DNA of 64,000 nt, taken from NCBI GenBank assembly GCA_029747015.1, contig JAKOGI010003105.1:1-64000 (forward strand), read 5' to 3'. Within the stretch, counting starts at the first letter, position 1. Every line of letters starts with the position of its first letter. A program made the translations under genes and the position numbers. Positions 10,540-21,147 of this stretch are shown here, piece by piece. This DNA is from Carnegiea gigantea (taxonomy: Eukaryota > Streptophyta > Magnoliopsida > Caryophyllales > Cactaceae). The notes beneath the pieces were generated by a model. That model searched no databases. It was not told where the DNA came from and was given only the letters and a program-made list of their open reading frames with translations.

Positions 10540-13500
10540 ATGAAGGTCTTAAGTTGGAACTGTCGAGGGCTTGGCAACCCCTTGACAGTTGACACCCTCC
10601 AAGATTGGTGTTGAAGAGAATGCCCTAACATTGTTTTTCTCATGGAAACAATGCTAGCTGACTATGATTTCATGAGAATCCGCAATAGATGTGGTTTTAA
10701 TGATGTGTATGCCTTAGCAGTAAAGGTCGCTCGGGAGGTATGGGCTTTTGGTGGGACAACCTTAATGTTAATATCTTGTCCTATGACAATCACCATTTCT
10801 TTGCTAAGGTATTAGAGAATGATAAGCCTGTGTGGGATGTGGTTGGGATTTTTGGGTGGCTGAAGATAGATAAGAAGTACAAGACATGGATGCTCATGAA
10901 GCAACTGAAGAATAAAATGACATTACCCTTATTGATATTTTGCAACTTCAATGAGATCCTATACGAGATGGAGATGGATGGGGGACGCCCCCGCAAGGAA
11001 AGGAAAATGGATAAATTCAGGGAGGCGGTGGATTTTTACAGACTCAAAGATCTCGGTGCTCCAGATGATTTTTTTTTTTTTACGTGGTAAGGGGGGACAG
11101 AAGAAGGGAAGATCATTAAAGAGTGTCTCGACTATTTCTTGGGCAATGAGGATTGGTGTGACTTGTTCCCGAATTCTAGAGTGTCACAGTTTCCATGATA
11201 CCGCTTCGACCAGTGTGCAATAATGTTGGAAATGGAGCACAAACGATGCGTAGAAGAAGACAAAAGGCCTTTTAAATTTGAATCACTGTGGCTCTCTAAA
11301 GATGAATGTTAGGACATGATAATGGAAGCCTGGCAACACTTTATTGGGGAGGGGATCTGTGGGAAAGTCTCTACTTGTGCACAGAAGCTAAAAGTATGAA
11401 GCAAACCACAGTTCGGTAATATTAAGAAGCAAATACACGTGAAACTAAAAAGAAACTTAAAAATGCCCAGAAACTCCCACCTTCAGCAGACTGTATCAAT
11501 TTGTGCAATTGGCTGGTGACGAACCTAGACATTCTGCATAGGGAGGAGGAATCGACGGCATATCTATAAGCTCGGGCCAATGAATTTCGTGATGGAGAAA
11601 AAATGCTGCTTACTTCCACCGCAAAGCAAATGCTAGGAGACGGAGGAACCATATTAAAGGACAGGAAAATGACACAAGGGAGTGGAAGCAAAAACTGGAA
11701 GATATTGAGCAGATTATACCTCTTACTTTGGTGCTTAATTTGACTCCAGCAACCCTGATCAGATTGCTACAGCCCTGGAGGGTATTCATGCTCATGTGGA
11801 TACACGTATGAACGATGATCTAGAGCGGGAACCTAATATTGAAGAGGTCCGAAAGGCGTTGTTTGACATGCACCCCACAAAGCCCCAGGACCAGATGGCT
11901 TCCATGCATTATTTTTTCAAAAGTTCTGGGATATTGTGGGTCTAAATGTATGCAATTTTGTGAAAGAGTCTTGGAGATGGGATTTGATCTTGAGGAGGTC
12001 AACTCAACTAACATAATGTTGATACCGAAGGTGAAAGAACCCAGAAGCATAAGCAGTTAAGACCAATTGCTTTGTATAATGTGATTTATAAGATCCTTTC
12101 TAAGACTATGACAAACCGATTAAAAGATCTCTTACTAAAGATTATATCGGAAACCCAAAGCTCCTTCATTCAGGGCTGACTGATTACAGATAATGCCTTG
12201 GTAGCCTTTGAAATTTTCATAATCTGAAATGAAGGAGAAAGTGTAGAAAGGATGAGTGTGCACTAAAGCTGGATATGAGTAAGGCATATGACAGGATCAA
12301 ATGGGTCTTTTTACTGGAGGTTATAAGGAAAATGGAGTTCAATGACAAATAGGTTAAGCTGGTGCATAGATGCCTATCTTCAGTTTCTTTCGAGTTCCTT
12401 GTCAATGGACGCCAGCGTGGCTATGTAAAGCCCAAGAGAGGGTTAAGACCGGGCGATCCGATTTCTCCTTATCTGTTCCTTCTCTGTGCAGAGGTCTTCT
12501 CTACGTTGCTTGAATCCGCCGCAGTGAAGTGCAAGATTCATGAAGTGGCTATTTGTAAAGGTGCCCCCAAGGTCACTCATTTAATTTTTACGGATGACAG
12601 TGTTCTTTTTGTCAAAGCCAATTTGCAGGAATGTTCAGTTGTAGTTAATATAATCAGCCAGTACAAAACAGCATCTGGACCAAGAGTCAATTTCGACAAG
12701 TCGAGCATTGTATTCAGCAAAAATATATCTCATGAGCTAAGGGCGCAGATTCGGCAAACCTTAGGCGCAGTGGCAGTGGACCGGCATGAGAAATACTTGG
12801 GTTTGCCAATGATAATTGATAAGTCCAAAAAGGTTATTTTCTCTAATATTAAAGAGCGGATATGGAAGAAGCTCCAAGGATGGAAAGAAAAGTTGCTGTC
12901 AAAGCCAGGAAAAGAGGTGCTCCTGAAGGCAGTTGCGCAGACCATTCCAACTTATGTCATGAGCATTTTTAAGCCTCCTGACGGGCTCCTTGAAGAGATC
13001 CATTCCCTTATGTCTCGATTTTGGTGGGGCAATTCTCCTAACAAAAGGGGATTGCATTGGAAAGCTTGGGATCAATTATGTCTGCCGAAGCATACGGGGG
13101 GATGGTATTTAGGAATCTAAAGACTTTTAATGAAGCTCTACTAGCCAAACAAATGTGGAGGTTATTGCATGGGGGTGAAACTTTACTTCTTAGGATCCTC
13201 AAGGTGAGATATTTCCCACGAAGCTCTGCCCTGGAACCACCACGAGGATGTGACCCAAGCTTTACGTGAAGATCCATATGGGGGCAAAATCACTTCTAAT
13301 TGAAGGACTGAGGTAGAGAGTGGAAGATGGCAAACACATCCGAGTATGAGAGGAGCCATGGCTTCCTCTTACCTCGGATACAAGCTCTCCTAGGCCCTTA
13401 TGTAATCCTGAACCTAAGCTTAGAGTGTCCGATCTTACTGATAAGCACAATGGCGGGTGGAAGGCTGAGTTGATTTGGCAAATTTTCGTGGAGAAGGATG

Positions 13501-14621
13501 TAGATCTCATACTCAGCTTATCCATTAGCTCTTGGCTCCCACATGACAACCCCTACTGGTGGCCTTGTAAAGGCAGCATATTCACCGTCAAAGCAGCCTA
13601 CAGGTTGGTAAAATTTGGTCATATTACTAGTTGATTTCAGAGAGCCAGTATAGAGGAGTGGACATGGTGGCGTAGGATATGGCAGATTGACACCATCCCA
13701 AAACTGAAGCACTTCATCTGGCGGGCCTCATGGGAAATTCTGGGTGTTCGAGTTGAACTACGGAGACGACACATCCTTGAAGATAAGAAATGCCCATGCT
13801 GCTTGAACGAAAGGGAAACATTGTTCTATGCTATATTTAACTGTGAAAGGGTTCAGCTTGCATGGAAGAGTACCGATCTCCTTGATGTTGTTCAGCAGTC
13901 TCCGAAAACATCCATGAGACAATTTCTTGCCTGGATTGTAGAGAAAATTGATGAAGACAAGTTCATTACAGTCATGGAGTTGCTTAGGTGATGTGGGCTG
14001 CTTAGAATAAGTGGTCTTCCATGGGGGTAATCCCCTTAGGGATGTAATGGGTCACCGGTATCTCAAGATGGTTCACGAAGTGGCTGAGTACATGCACAAA
14101 TTGGGGAGCAGTACGTCTCCAAGCGAGACCGTTTTGTCAACAAGTTGGACAATGCCTCCGCCAGGCATGGTTAAAGTAAACACAGATACTCATGTGGCAG
14201 CTGGACTAACAGTGGAGCTTGGTTTTGTTGTTAGAAACGAGTGGGGCGAAACTCTTTTAATGGGTGTTCGGTGAGTGCCTGCAAAACGGGGTGTTGAGGA
14301 AGCAGAAGCAGCTCCTATTCTTTATGGTCTCACAAGAACCTTGGAGGCGAATTATGATAGAATTGTGTTAGAGAGTGATTCACTTGGGCTAATATCATAG
14401 TTGCACTCTAGGAAGAGAGGTCTAGCACCAGTTAATCTAAAATTGGAGGACATTAGGGCCAAAATTGTCTCTTGTTCTTCTCTTCTTGCTGGTCATGTCA
14501 AAAAGGGGGCAATACTGTGGCGCATTTGATTGCTAGATTATGCCCTGAAATTGGGGACGAACAATTGTATTTTGATAATTTCCCAAGAGGTGTTCAAACC
14601 CTTGGTGAAATGCATCTGTAG
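10540..14621 (+). pseudogene. LINE ORF2 (endonuclease, RT, zf-RVT, RNase H), broken
   Basis: It starts at 10540 with MKVLSWNCRGLGNPL, the AP-endonuclease N-terminus; METM and GFWWDNLNVNILSYDNHHF follow in shifted frames to about 11220. The RT region runs from about 11830 (KAPGPDGF equivalent) and is best kept at 12362-13120: FLVNGRQRGYVKPKRGLRPG, then FTDD at 12586-12598 in place of FADD, with both catalytic Asp kept. HWKAWDQLCLPK and MVFRNLKTFNEALLAKQMWR mark the RT C-terminal region. zf-RVT lies near 13650-13990 (KHFIWRA ... CPCC). A plant RNase H-like domain (VKVNTD, ESDSLGLI) runs to a stop at 14619. Numerous frameshifts and stops are scattered throughout. Confidence 0.93.
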
Positions 14622-14845
14622 CAATAATACACCCCCCTCTTTTCGACTCAAAAAAAAAAAGTTAACCGAATGATCATTATCATGGCAATTTGCTGTAAGT
14701 GAAGTTATACACGATCAAAATGATAAACATGCATTATAGAATAGATTTATATATGCTACGCCAAAACCTAGATCCACCGATTGTCACTCTTACCATAGAA
14801 GGTATAAAAATAATACTCCAAATACACCTAAAAAAAGTATATCAA

Positions 14846-14990
14846 TTTAGGACATGCTCTTTTTTACTTATCATAAGTACTTATCATTATAATTTTCAGC
14901 ACAATTTAGTAACTTACAACATAATTCAGTATCATTCAGTATAATTCAACACAATTCAGCACTGTCAAGTACACTTATAGAAAAGAGCCA
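14846..14990. mobile_element. Short MITE
   Basis: The left end GACATGCTCTTTTTTACTTAT and the right end (opposite strand CTGGCTCTTTTCTATAAGT) are imperfect inverted repeats around AT-rich sequence with repeated AATTCAGTA/AATTCAACA motifs. No target duplication was resolved. Confidence 0.5.
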
Positions 14991-15089
14991 GTTATATTCT
15001 CTTCAACCATTCATCATGTTTTACCATGTTTCAACATGTTTCAACATGTTTTAATATAATTCATTGATGTATAAGTGATGAAGGCTTGT

Positions 15090-15400
15090 TCATTGATGAA
15101 GGCTTCTCGTACATATTCCACGAAGCCTTCAACAAGTCTGAAATTGCATGTTTCCAGGTTCATAACATTGAACACAACTTTTCTCGTCAGCGTCGGCTGA
15201 CCTAGTGCCTTCTGATCCAGATGATCCTAGTCCTCCTAGGACATGGAATCTAGTTTTAGTCCTAATAAAGGAAGATGAAGATTCTTTTGGCGCAGACATC
15301 TGAAATTCAAAATCCTTCCCATTGAACTTGTCGAGTTTAATATTAGCGTCCTCCATTGCTCAGATTTTGTGGTGTTTAATTTCACTCAACTTTTTCTTTG
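15090..15400 (-). pseudogene. Internally deleted Copia gag fragment
   Basis: A minus-strand frame (15356 down to 15129) starts MEDANIKLDKFNGKDFEFQ, the usual N-terminus of a Copia gag. It then jumps to SCVQCYEPGNMQFQTC, a decayed zinc knuckle (the His position is Asn). The roughly 200 codons normally between them are missing. Just upstream on the minus strand lies a GCTATCAAAG motif resembling a primer-binding site. A GAAGCCTTC inverted repeat lies at 15098-15128. No LTR was identified. Confidence 0.55.
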
Positions 15401-16419
15401 ATAGCAGTTGTTGGATTGAAAGGCACACACACAAAGTAATCTAATAGGGGGGAAAAAAGTAAGAAGAAGAACTAAGAATTTCATGGGTTACGTTCAATAA
15501 TGTGCATATGTTCACAGCAGCCATGATTTAACTCTTCTCTTTTTTGTCCGTTTGGTAGAAGTACGTTAATCTCACACAACTGAGAGCGTCAATACAATAT
15601 GAAAATTGTATCCTAGTCTAATGTGAAAACATAAGAACCAATATGCCATTGTCCCTTTATGATTAATATAGATCTTAATTATATCAACTAATGATATTAC
15701 AGGACTTACTATCATAATCGTGGGTTCGAATCAGTCGAAGTAATTTGTATACCTCCCTTTGTATCAAAGTACACAGAGAACTAATCTATTTTAAGCTATC
15801 GTCAACAACGTACCCAAAAGCATTGGGGTTGATAAGAGTAAATATTAGTATGTTACTAGGGGTTATCTTAATTACTGTACTTACAGCAAACTGAACAACA
15901 GAAATTCGGCATATGTGCCTACGTTGTCAATACATGCCAAAGGCCCAATGTTGTTGTCGTTGAAGTAGCCAAACACTTGGACCTGGCCTAACGATCACCA
16001 CTTGGCGTAGCCCCAAAACAGATCCAGAAAAGTTTCCAAGTTTCGTGGGAGCGGCTAATGATGTGTGGCCTAATAGGCTGAGTAGGCTTTGACAACTTTG
16101 GACTAGTCATGGACAAACGTTCATCTCCATTTGGAGCCGATGGTTTTTTTTGATGGATAAATTTACGTACACATGACTAAAATATAAAATAGAACACATA
16201 TGCAATTAACTTAAGGAGAATCGAATACCAATCCCTCCGGTGAAAATGAAGCACTTTGCCCTTGGGTACTTCCAAAGGCGCATTTGGAAGGCCATGATTA
16301 ATAAGGCAGAGCTATAACAAGATCTCTTGAACATAATATGCAAGCTGATTAGGGAAGAAAACCAATGAGTACCTGATCTCGTTCAAAACCATTGGTTTGA
16401 CACTGAAAAGTAGAATTTC
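15401..16419. other. Intergenic, nothing recognised
   Basis: AT-rich. A B-box-like GGTTCGAATC near 15724 lacks a matching A box. No coding potential is supported. Confidence 0.4.
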
Positions 16420-16661
16420 ATATTTTTTAGCCAAAAAATATCCTTTAAAAATCTTATCTTTGGAAATTATCTATATCCTTTTATGTAAATTTATATTAAT
16501 CAGCTAACATAACAGCTAAATTTACCGAATACATTAGTTTCAACCGCTCATCTAAACAGCTATCCGCTAACAGCTAAATTAAAAACATTATATGCTATCT
16601 AAACAGCTATCTGCTACTTGAACCGCTATTTACTACCTCAACAGCTTTGCCGAACAGGGCC
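16420..16661. mobile_element. Right end of a GGCCCTGTT-family MITE
   Basis: Repeated AACAGCTA motifs lead to the terminus GCCGAACAGGGCC at 16649-16661, matching the right ends near 1466 and 56741. The left end is missing or too diverged to place. Confidence 0.5.
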
Positions 16662-17379
16662 TAAATGGATCCTTTAGCTTAGTTCAATTAGGCCTATTAA
16701 ATGGAGCATTCAAATGGCGTTAACTTTGAGTCACTTCATGTTTGGATCAATTATGCGATTTTGATTTAGTTTGAGTTAGGTTAGGTCCCCTTTTTTTGGT
16801 TTAAACGAAATCTAAGTCTAGTAGTCTACTGAGATTTATTTCAATGAAAATATCTTGTGAATTACAGCGACATTCACATGATATAACTTGAAAAGATGGG
16901 AATATTAAACACTATGTGTTTATTAAGGCAAATTACTTGGCCTTGTATTTGTATATACACTAATGAGGTATGAATTCAGAACCAATTGGAAATAGGCAAA
17001 GTAACTCACTAACTCATTAACTTATACACGTGCTAAAGATCTCTTAATTTATTAATGTTGTAAAAGCTCATTTATCATACATTTCAACATGATAGAATAA
17101 TTGTGTTGACAAGACAACTAAACTCAAAAATACAAAGCATGTTCTCAGCGTGTATCAAAAAGGCCCTTATTTGTATTTGTTTAGGGTTCTGATTTTGCGA
17201 AACAAAGTACATACAAAACTATTCGGAATTTGTCTAGATTTTGGCTCTTCATTCTTCAGGAGTTGAATTGTTTTCTGGCGTTGCAAACTCTCACCTCTTT
17301 CCTAATTCGTACCTGGAGGCTGAAGATGGAGTCCGCAATCAATATTTAATGAGGGCAATTTGTTGGCTAGGAAGAGTGA
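16662..17379. other. Intergenic, nothing recognised
   Basis: No gene or repeat end is recognised before unit copy A begins. Confidence 0.35.
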
Positions 17380-18039
17380 AGCTCGTCACAACCCAGACAT
17401 GACGGCTTCAAATCTCAACATCTCATCTTTATTTAGCTGGGTCAGTTTTCAATTTTTCATGGTAGGAGACTATGAGTATTATTGCCTTATAAACTTATGT
17501 TGGTCTACTTTCGTGTATTTTGATAGCTTTCCTTGTTTATCTAGGGCTCTGTTCATGTGTATTTTGGCCTTATGCTCGGGTGTAGCTGAGCCGCACCGAG
17601 CCCAAGCTTGGCTTGAACCTTGTTGAGCCTCTCGGCCTCAAGCTCAGATACATATTGTTCGGCTCGAAGCTTGGCTTGGCTTGGCTCGAAATTCTTTTAT
17701 TTGTTTATTTTTTGTGTTAAAGTTTCCAAATTCAAAGTCACAATCTAAGCCCAATTCAAGATTTTTGAATTAGATTTTTGATCCTAATCGTAATTATTAC
17801 TCATGACACAATTAGCACATAAGAGGGAAAAAAAAAACTAATTGAACTAAATCAAGTCAAGCGACCTGTGCCTTCCTCGAACTTGGCTCAGTTTGCTATC
17901 AAGCAGGTCAAGCTTAACTCTAACTCAGTTTGACTCAAACCCTAACCAAACTTTGATCGAGCATCTCGAGGCCAAGCGAGCTGGCTCGATTCCATTATTG
18001 CCTTGCTAATTGGGGGTATTGGTTTGAAAATTTGTCTTT

Positions 18040-18400
18040 TTGTGCTCTTCAATAATAGACTATCATAACAAATTTCCTAAAGGCATCTAGTCCTTGTATA
18101 TAAGTATGATTTTTGTTATTCGAGAATTTAATATAGGATACAAGCAATTTTTCTTCTTTCTTAGGTGCAGTCCCAATATGCCGAACACCTTGCATGTGTT
18201 GAATTTTGAAAATTTTTCTTTTTGTATTGTTCAATAATAGACCATCATAATAAATTTCCTAAAATTATGCGGGCCTTATATATATGTGAGTATGATTTTT
18301 TCCCCCCCCTTCAGCAATTTAATATAGAACTATAGGAATTTTTTCTCCTTTCTTGGGTGCAGTCCCAATATGGCCCCAACACCTTGTAGGGTCCTTCACC
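18040..18400 (+). repeat. Internal tandem duplication (about 190 bp period) in the unit
   Basis: The block TTCAATAATAGAC ... AATTTAATATAG ... GGTGCAGTCCCAATAT ... CACCTTG occurs twice head to tail (about 18040-18230 and 18230-18400). The same doubled block is present in copies B (about 27940-28280) and D (about 53990-54620, there split by a MITE), so it predates the unit duplications. Confidence 0.8.
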
Positions 18401-18789
18401 TCAGCTCATCCATTGTGTATAGTAACATCTAATTATTCTATTCAAGAATAATCTCAACTAAAATACAAATCAAATAATTAGAGGTGCTCTTTCACTTGAA
18501 TGTCGTTGGGCTGCAATAAAAACATAGATGTTTGTATATAGTAGACTCTTTCTTAGCTTGAAATTTTATTGAATATATATGAGGCTACTTAAATTTGAAC
18601 TTGAATTCATTATGGCCTGCCAAAACTCTAACACCATATATATTTAAAAATGATCTCAACAAGAAAACTTAAAACCGTTTTTTGAAAAGCTTAGGCCTTT
18701 ATTTGGGGGGAGGGGGATTGATGCATCGTGTTTTGCAAACACTTTTCTGAATAGATTTTGCACCCAAAAGAAAGTTGTTTCATTCAACC

Positions 18790-19030
18790 AAACAACTCTT
18801 TAATATGTTTGATTAATTGGCTTTTTGTGTTAAAAAAAACTAATTTCAGTAGTTTTTTATCATTAGTTTTTTGAAATTTAGCTTTTTCTGTGATACCTTC
18901 TTTATATTTAGCTAATGTACCAAATAATTTTTCATAAAACAGCTAATGTAAACAATTGATATAAACAATTAATATAATTGACTAAGAACTAACAACTCGA
19001 AATACACTGGCTAGCAACTAAATAGGGTCA
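18790..19030. repeat. Old MITE remnant shared by units A, C and D
   Basis: TTTAGCTAATGTACCAAA and AACAGCTAATGTAAAC resemble the interior of the GGCCCTGTTTGG MITE family. Equivalent sequence is at 36375-36660 and 54965-55215, so this insertion is older than the unit duplication. Confidence 0.45.
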
Positions 19031-19263
19031 TGATTGGATATTACACCTAAGCTTTTAGTGACAATTCTCAAAAACTTTTACCAATATGACTATTGACACA
19101 CAATTTATTAATACAGTAATAACACCCTCATATATATCACATACAATAATACATATCACCGCCTAGTTTGCATCTTATCTCAAAATAAGTTAAAGCAATA
19201 TCATAAGACATAAATCATAATCAAACAGTAGGTAACAAAAATGTGTGATAAACTGATAATATA

Positions 19264-19899
19264 TGTTGGGTTTTATGGCCCAAAATCTCGAGTATCGGCA
19301 CGGGGAGCCGATGCTGCACAGAGACGGGCGTGCCAAGACGAAGAGTCGAAGACGGAGCAAACAGCAAAGTGGCACGGGGGTGCCGTGCCACATGGCACGG
19401 TCGTGCCATGTGGCACGTTGGGGCCGTGCCACGTGGCACGGTCGTGCCCCGGCCAATTTTTTGCCGCCTTGTTTTGGCGGCTAAGGTTTGGCGTTGAGGG
19501 TGTTTTCTCTGCAGCGGCTAGGGCTTTTCCAAGGGGGGAAAACCCTATTTTTCAAGCCCTATAAAAGGAGGGTCAGACCTAGGTTCTAAAATACTTCAGT
19601 ACTCATAAACACATTGAGAGGTAAAAGTAGTTTGCGAGAGATTACAATAGAGAGAGATTGTAAGTCTGCTCTTAGATCGAATCACTGAGGTGATTGTGAT
19701 CGTGGTGTACTTTCCTACTCATAGTGGATTGTTTTGGTGCTGTCGCCGTCCGTGGTTTTTCCCACATTGGGTTTTCCACGTTAAATTCCTGTGTTCTTGT
19801 TCTCTTCCTATTATTCTGTTGTTTTGTTGATTGAATTTCTGATTTTCTATTGCATCCTATCACTTCCGCTATACTGTTACTCTGATATTAATCCTAACA
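19264..19899 (+). repeat. 5' LTR of the TNT1-like Copia element (636 bp)
   Basis: TG...CA ends. GC-rich U3 with nested GTGGCACG/CGTGCCAC palindromes, a TATA box (19560-19567) and a GA-rich R/U5. It is 31 bp longer than the 3' LTR because of an extra palindromic repeat at about 19417-19447. Confidence 0.95.
19376..19567 (+). promoter_or_regulatory. LTR promoter: G-box palindromes and TATA
   Basis: GTGCCACGTGGCAC (core CACGTG at 19430-19435) is a perfect palindrome containing a G-box, the bZIP/bHLH site of plants. It lies about 125 bp upstream of TATAAAAG. Related near-palindromes surround it. The 3' LTR has one equivalent G-box at 24603-24608 with TATAAAAG at 24744-24751. A regulatory role is inferred from motif and position. 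Confidence 0.5.
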
Positions 19900-20326
19900 A
19901 GTGGTATCAAAGCCGATGGTGAGTTCGGTTAGGCGACAAAGGTGTGGCATGGTGGACCCCATGAATGAGCTTGGTGAAATGACACGCAGGTATTGATCGA
20001 GCGATAATACGTGTGCTGCAGTGTGGCTCGGTGGTGTAGATAAGCTCTTGATGGTGGTGGCGTGACACCTTGGTAAAGGCTTCCGCTTAAGGGGGAGCTT
20101 GTGCATTGATGTGGTGTGAAAGAGACTTATGTGTGAGGGGGAGATTGTTGGGAATGTCACACATGAGTAAAGAAGTCCCACATCGGGAGTTTGAGAAGAA
20201 GGGTCATGGTATATAAGTCAAGTGGGCTACTCCTCCTATTGCCAATTGGTTTTAGGATGGAACCTCACTTGGCTTGTTGTCATGGACCTTGGTTGAAGTG
20301 GGCTCCCTCCTTGGATCTCCCCAACA
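19900..20326 (+). mobile_element. TRIM internal domain plus one TRIM LTR captured in the Copia leader
   Basis: After the Copia 5' LTR comes AGTGGTATCAAAGCC (a primer-binding site), 247 bp of non-coding sequence, a polypurine tract GAGGGGGAGAT, and then a distinct LTR at 20147-20326. That 180-bp LTR begins TGTTGGGAATGTC, ends CTCCCCAACA and contains TATATAAG. A second primer-binding site follows. This is exactly one TRIM internal domain and one TRIM LTR with no TRIM 5' LTR: the content of a one-LTR circle joined at the shared sequence AACAAGTGGTATCA. Confidence 0.8.
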
Positions 20327-20346
20327 AGTGGTATCAGAGCTTTGGT
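20327..20346 (+). promoter_or_regulatory. Primer-binding site (initiator Met-tRNA type)
   Basis: AGTGGTATCAGAGC directly follows the TRIM LTR and precedes gag. A second copy (TGGTATCAAAGCC) follows the Copia LTR at 19900. Which one primes minus-strand synthesis cannot be told from sequence. Confidence 0.8.
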
Positions 20347-20352
20347 TATAGG

Positions 20353-21138
20353 ATGTCTTCAATCATGAAGGTAGACATTCAAAAGTTCGACGGAGAGATT
20401 AGTTTTAATCTCTGGAAGGTGCAGATGAGAGCGGTTCTCATCCAGCACGGGTTGTGGAAGGCCCTGAAGGGACCTCATGTCAAACCCGAGAAGACAACAG
20501 ATGAGCAATGGGCTAAAGAACAGAAGAAGCGGCGTGGGTCGCTGACGGAAGACGAATGGGAGGAACTGGAACTGAAAGCGGTTTCAGTCATACAACTGTG
20601 CCTGGCACCTCACGTTCTGCGAGAGTTACTTGATAAGGTAACTGCTATAGACCTTTGGACTCGGCTAGAAGAGTTGTATATGACGAAAAGTCTAGCAAAT
20701 AAGATCAGGCTGAAAGAAAGGTCATATGCCTGTCGTATGGCTGAAGGTACGCCCGTCCAAAAATATCTGAATGAGTTTAATTCAATTCTAGTGGATCTAG
20801 AAAGCTTGGACGTTAAAATTGATGATGAGGATAAAGCTATCCTACTTGTTGTCTCACTACCCCCTTCCTACAAACACTTTAAAGAAATTATGCTGTATAG
20901 TAATTCAGATACTATATCATTTGAGGATGTCAAGGCTAACCTACTGTCTAAAGAAAAGTTTGACCATGATATTCATGCTGATTCGGGCGAGGGATTGGTG
21001 GTCAGGGGTAGGACAACAGAGAAAAGGGGGAATGGTAACAGGAAAAAGAGCCGTTCTAAATCACGGAATCCTCATGCTAATAAACCTGTCACTTCTACAA
21101 CAAATTGGGTCATATCAAGGCTAATTGCTGGAAATTAA
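20353..21138 (+). pseudogene. Copia gag (UBN2-type capsid region), frame broken at zinc knuckle
   Basis: Gag forms the virus-like particle that packages element RNA. The likely start is 20353 (MSSIMKVDIQKFDGE); the longer open frame begins inside the TRIM LTR and is accidental. The UBN2/DUF4219-like region is well kept: FNLWKVQMRAVLIQHGLWKA, AVSVIQLCLAPHVLREL, TRLEELYMTKSLANKIRL, YLNEFNSILVDLESL, LLVVSLPPSYKHFKEIM. After a basic linker the frame shifts. The knuckle CHFYNKLGHIKANC is read from 21087 in another frame, with its second Cys changed to Tyr. Pol resumes in the original frame near 21165, so two nearby indels cancel out. Confidence 0.92.
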
Positions 21139-21147
21139 AGAAAAAGA

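Larger units (their letters stand above)
9158..14670 (+). mobile_element. Full-length L1-type LINE with target duplication
   Basis: The element is 9168-14660. GTTAACCGAA flanks it at 9158-9167 and again at 14661-14670, directly after an A-tract (14650-14660). It has a 5' leader (9168-9300), ORF1 (nucleic-acid-binding), ORF2 (endonuclease, RT, zf-RVT, RNase H) and a short 3' UTR. This is the plant L1 layout. All frames are broken by many frameshifts and stops, so it cannot move by itself. Confidence 0.95.

Noticed and set aside
11422..11795. Minus-strand ORFs opposite the first LINE
   Set aside because: Shadows of the LINE ORF2, which has clear domains on the plus strand.
15700..15760. GGTTCGAATC B-box, possible tRNA or SINE
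   Set aside because: No A box at the right distance and no cloverleaf could be drawn.
19190..19484. Overlapping ORFs on both strands in the 5' LTR (and their twins at 24354-24681)
   Set aside because: They arise from the GC-rich palindromic LTR sequence, repeat in both LTRs and shift frames with the 31-bp difference. Not genes.
20191..20352. Upstream extension of the gag frame into the TRIM LTR
   Set aside because: The frame happens to be open through the LTR and primer-binding site. The conserved gag start is MSSIMKVDIQKF at 20353.
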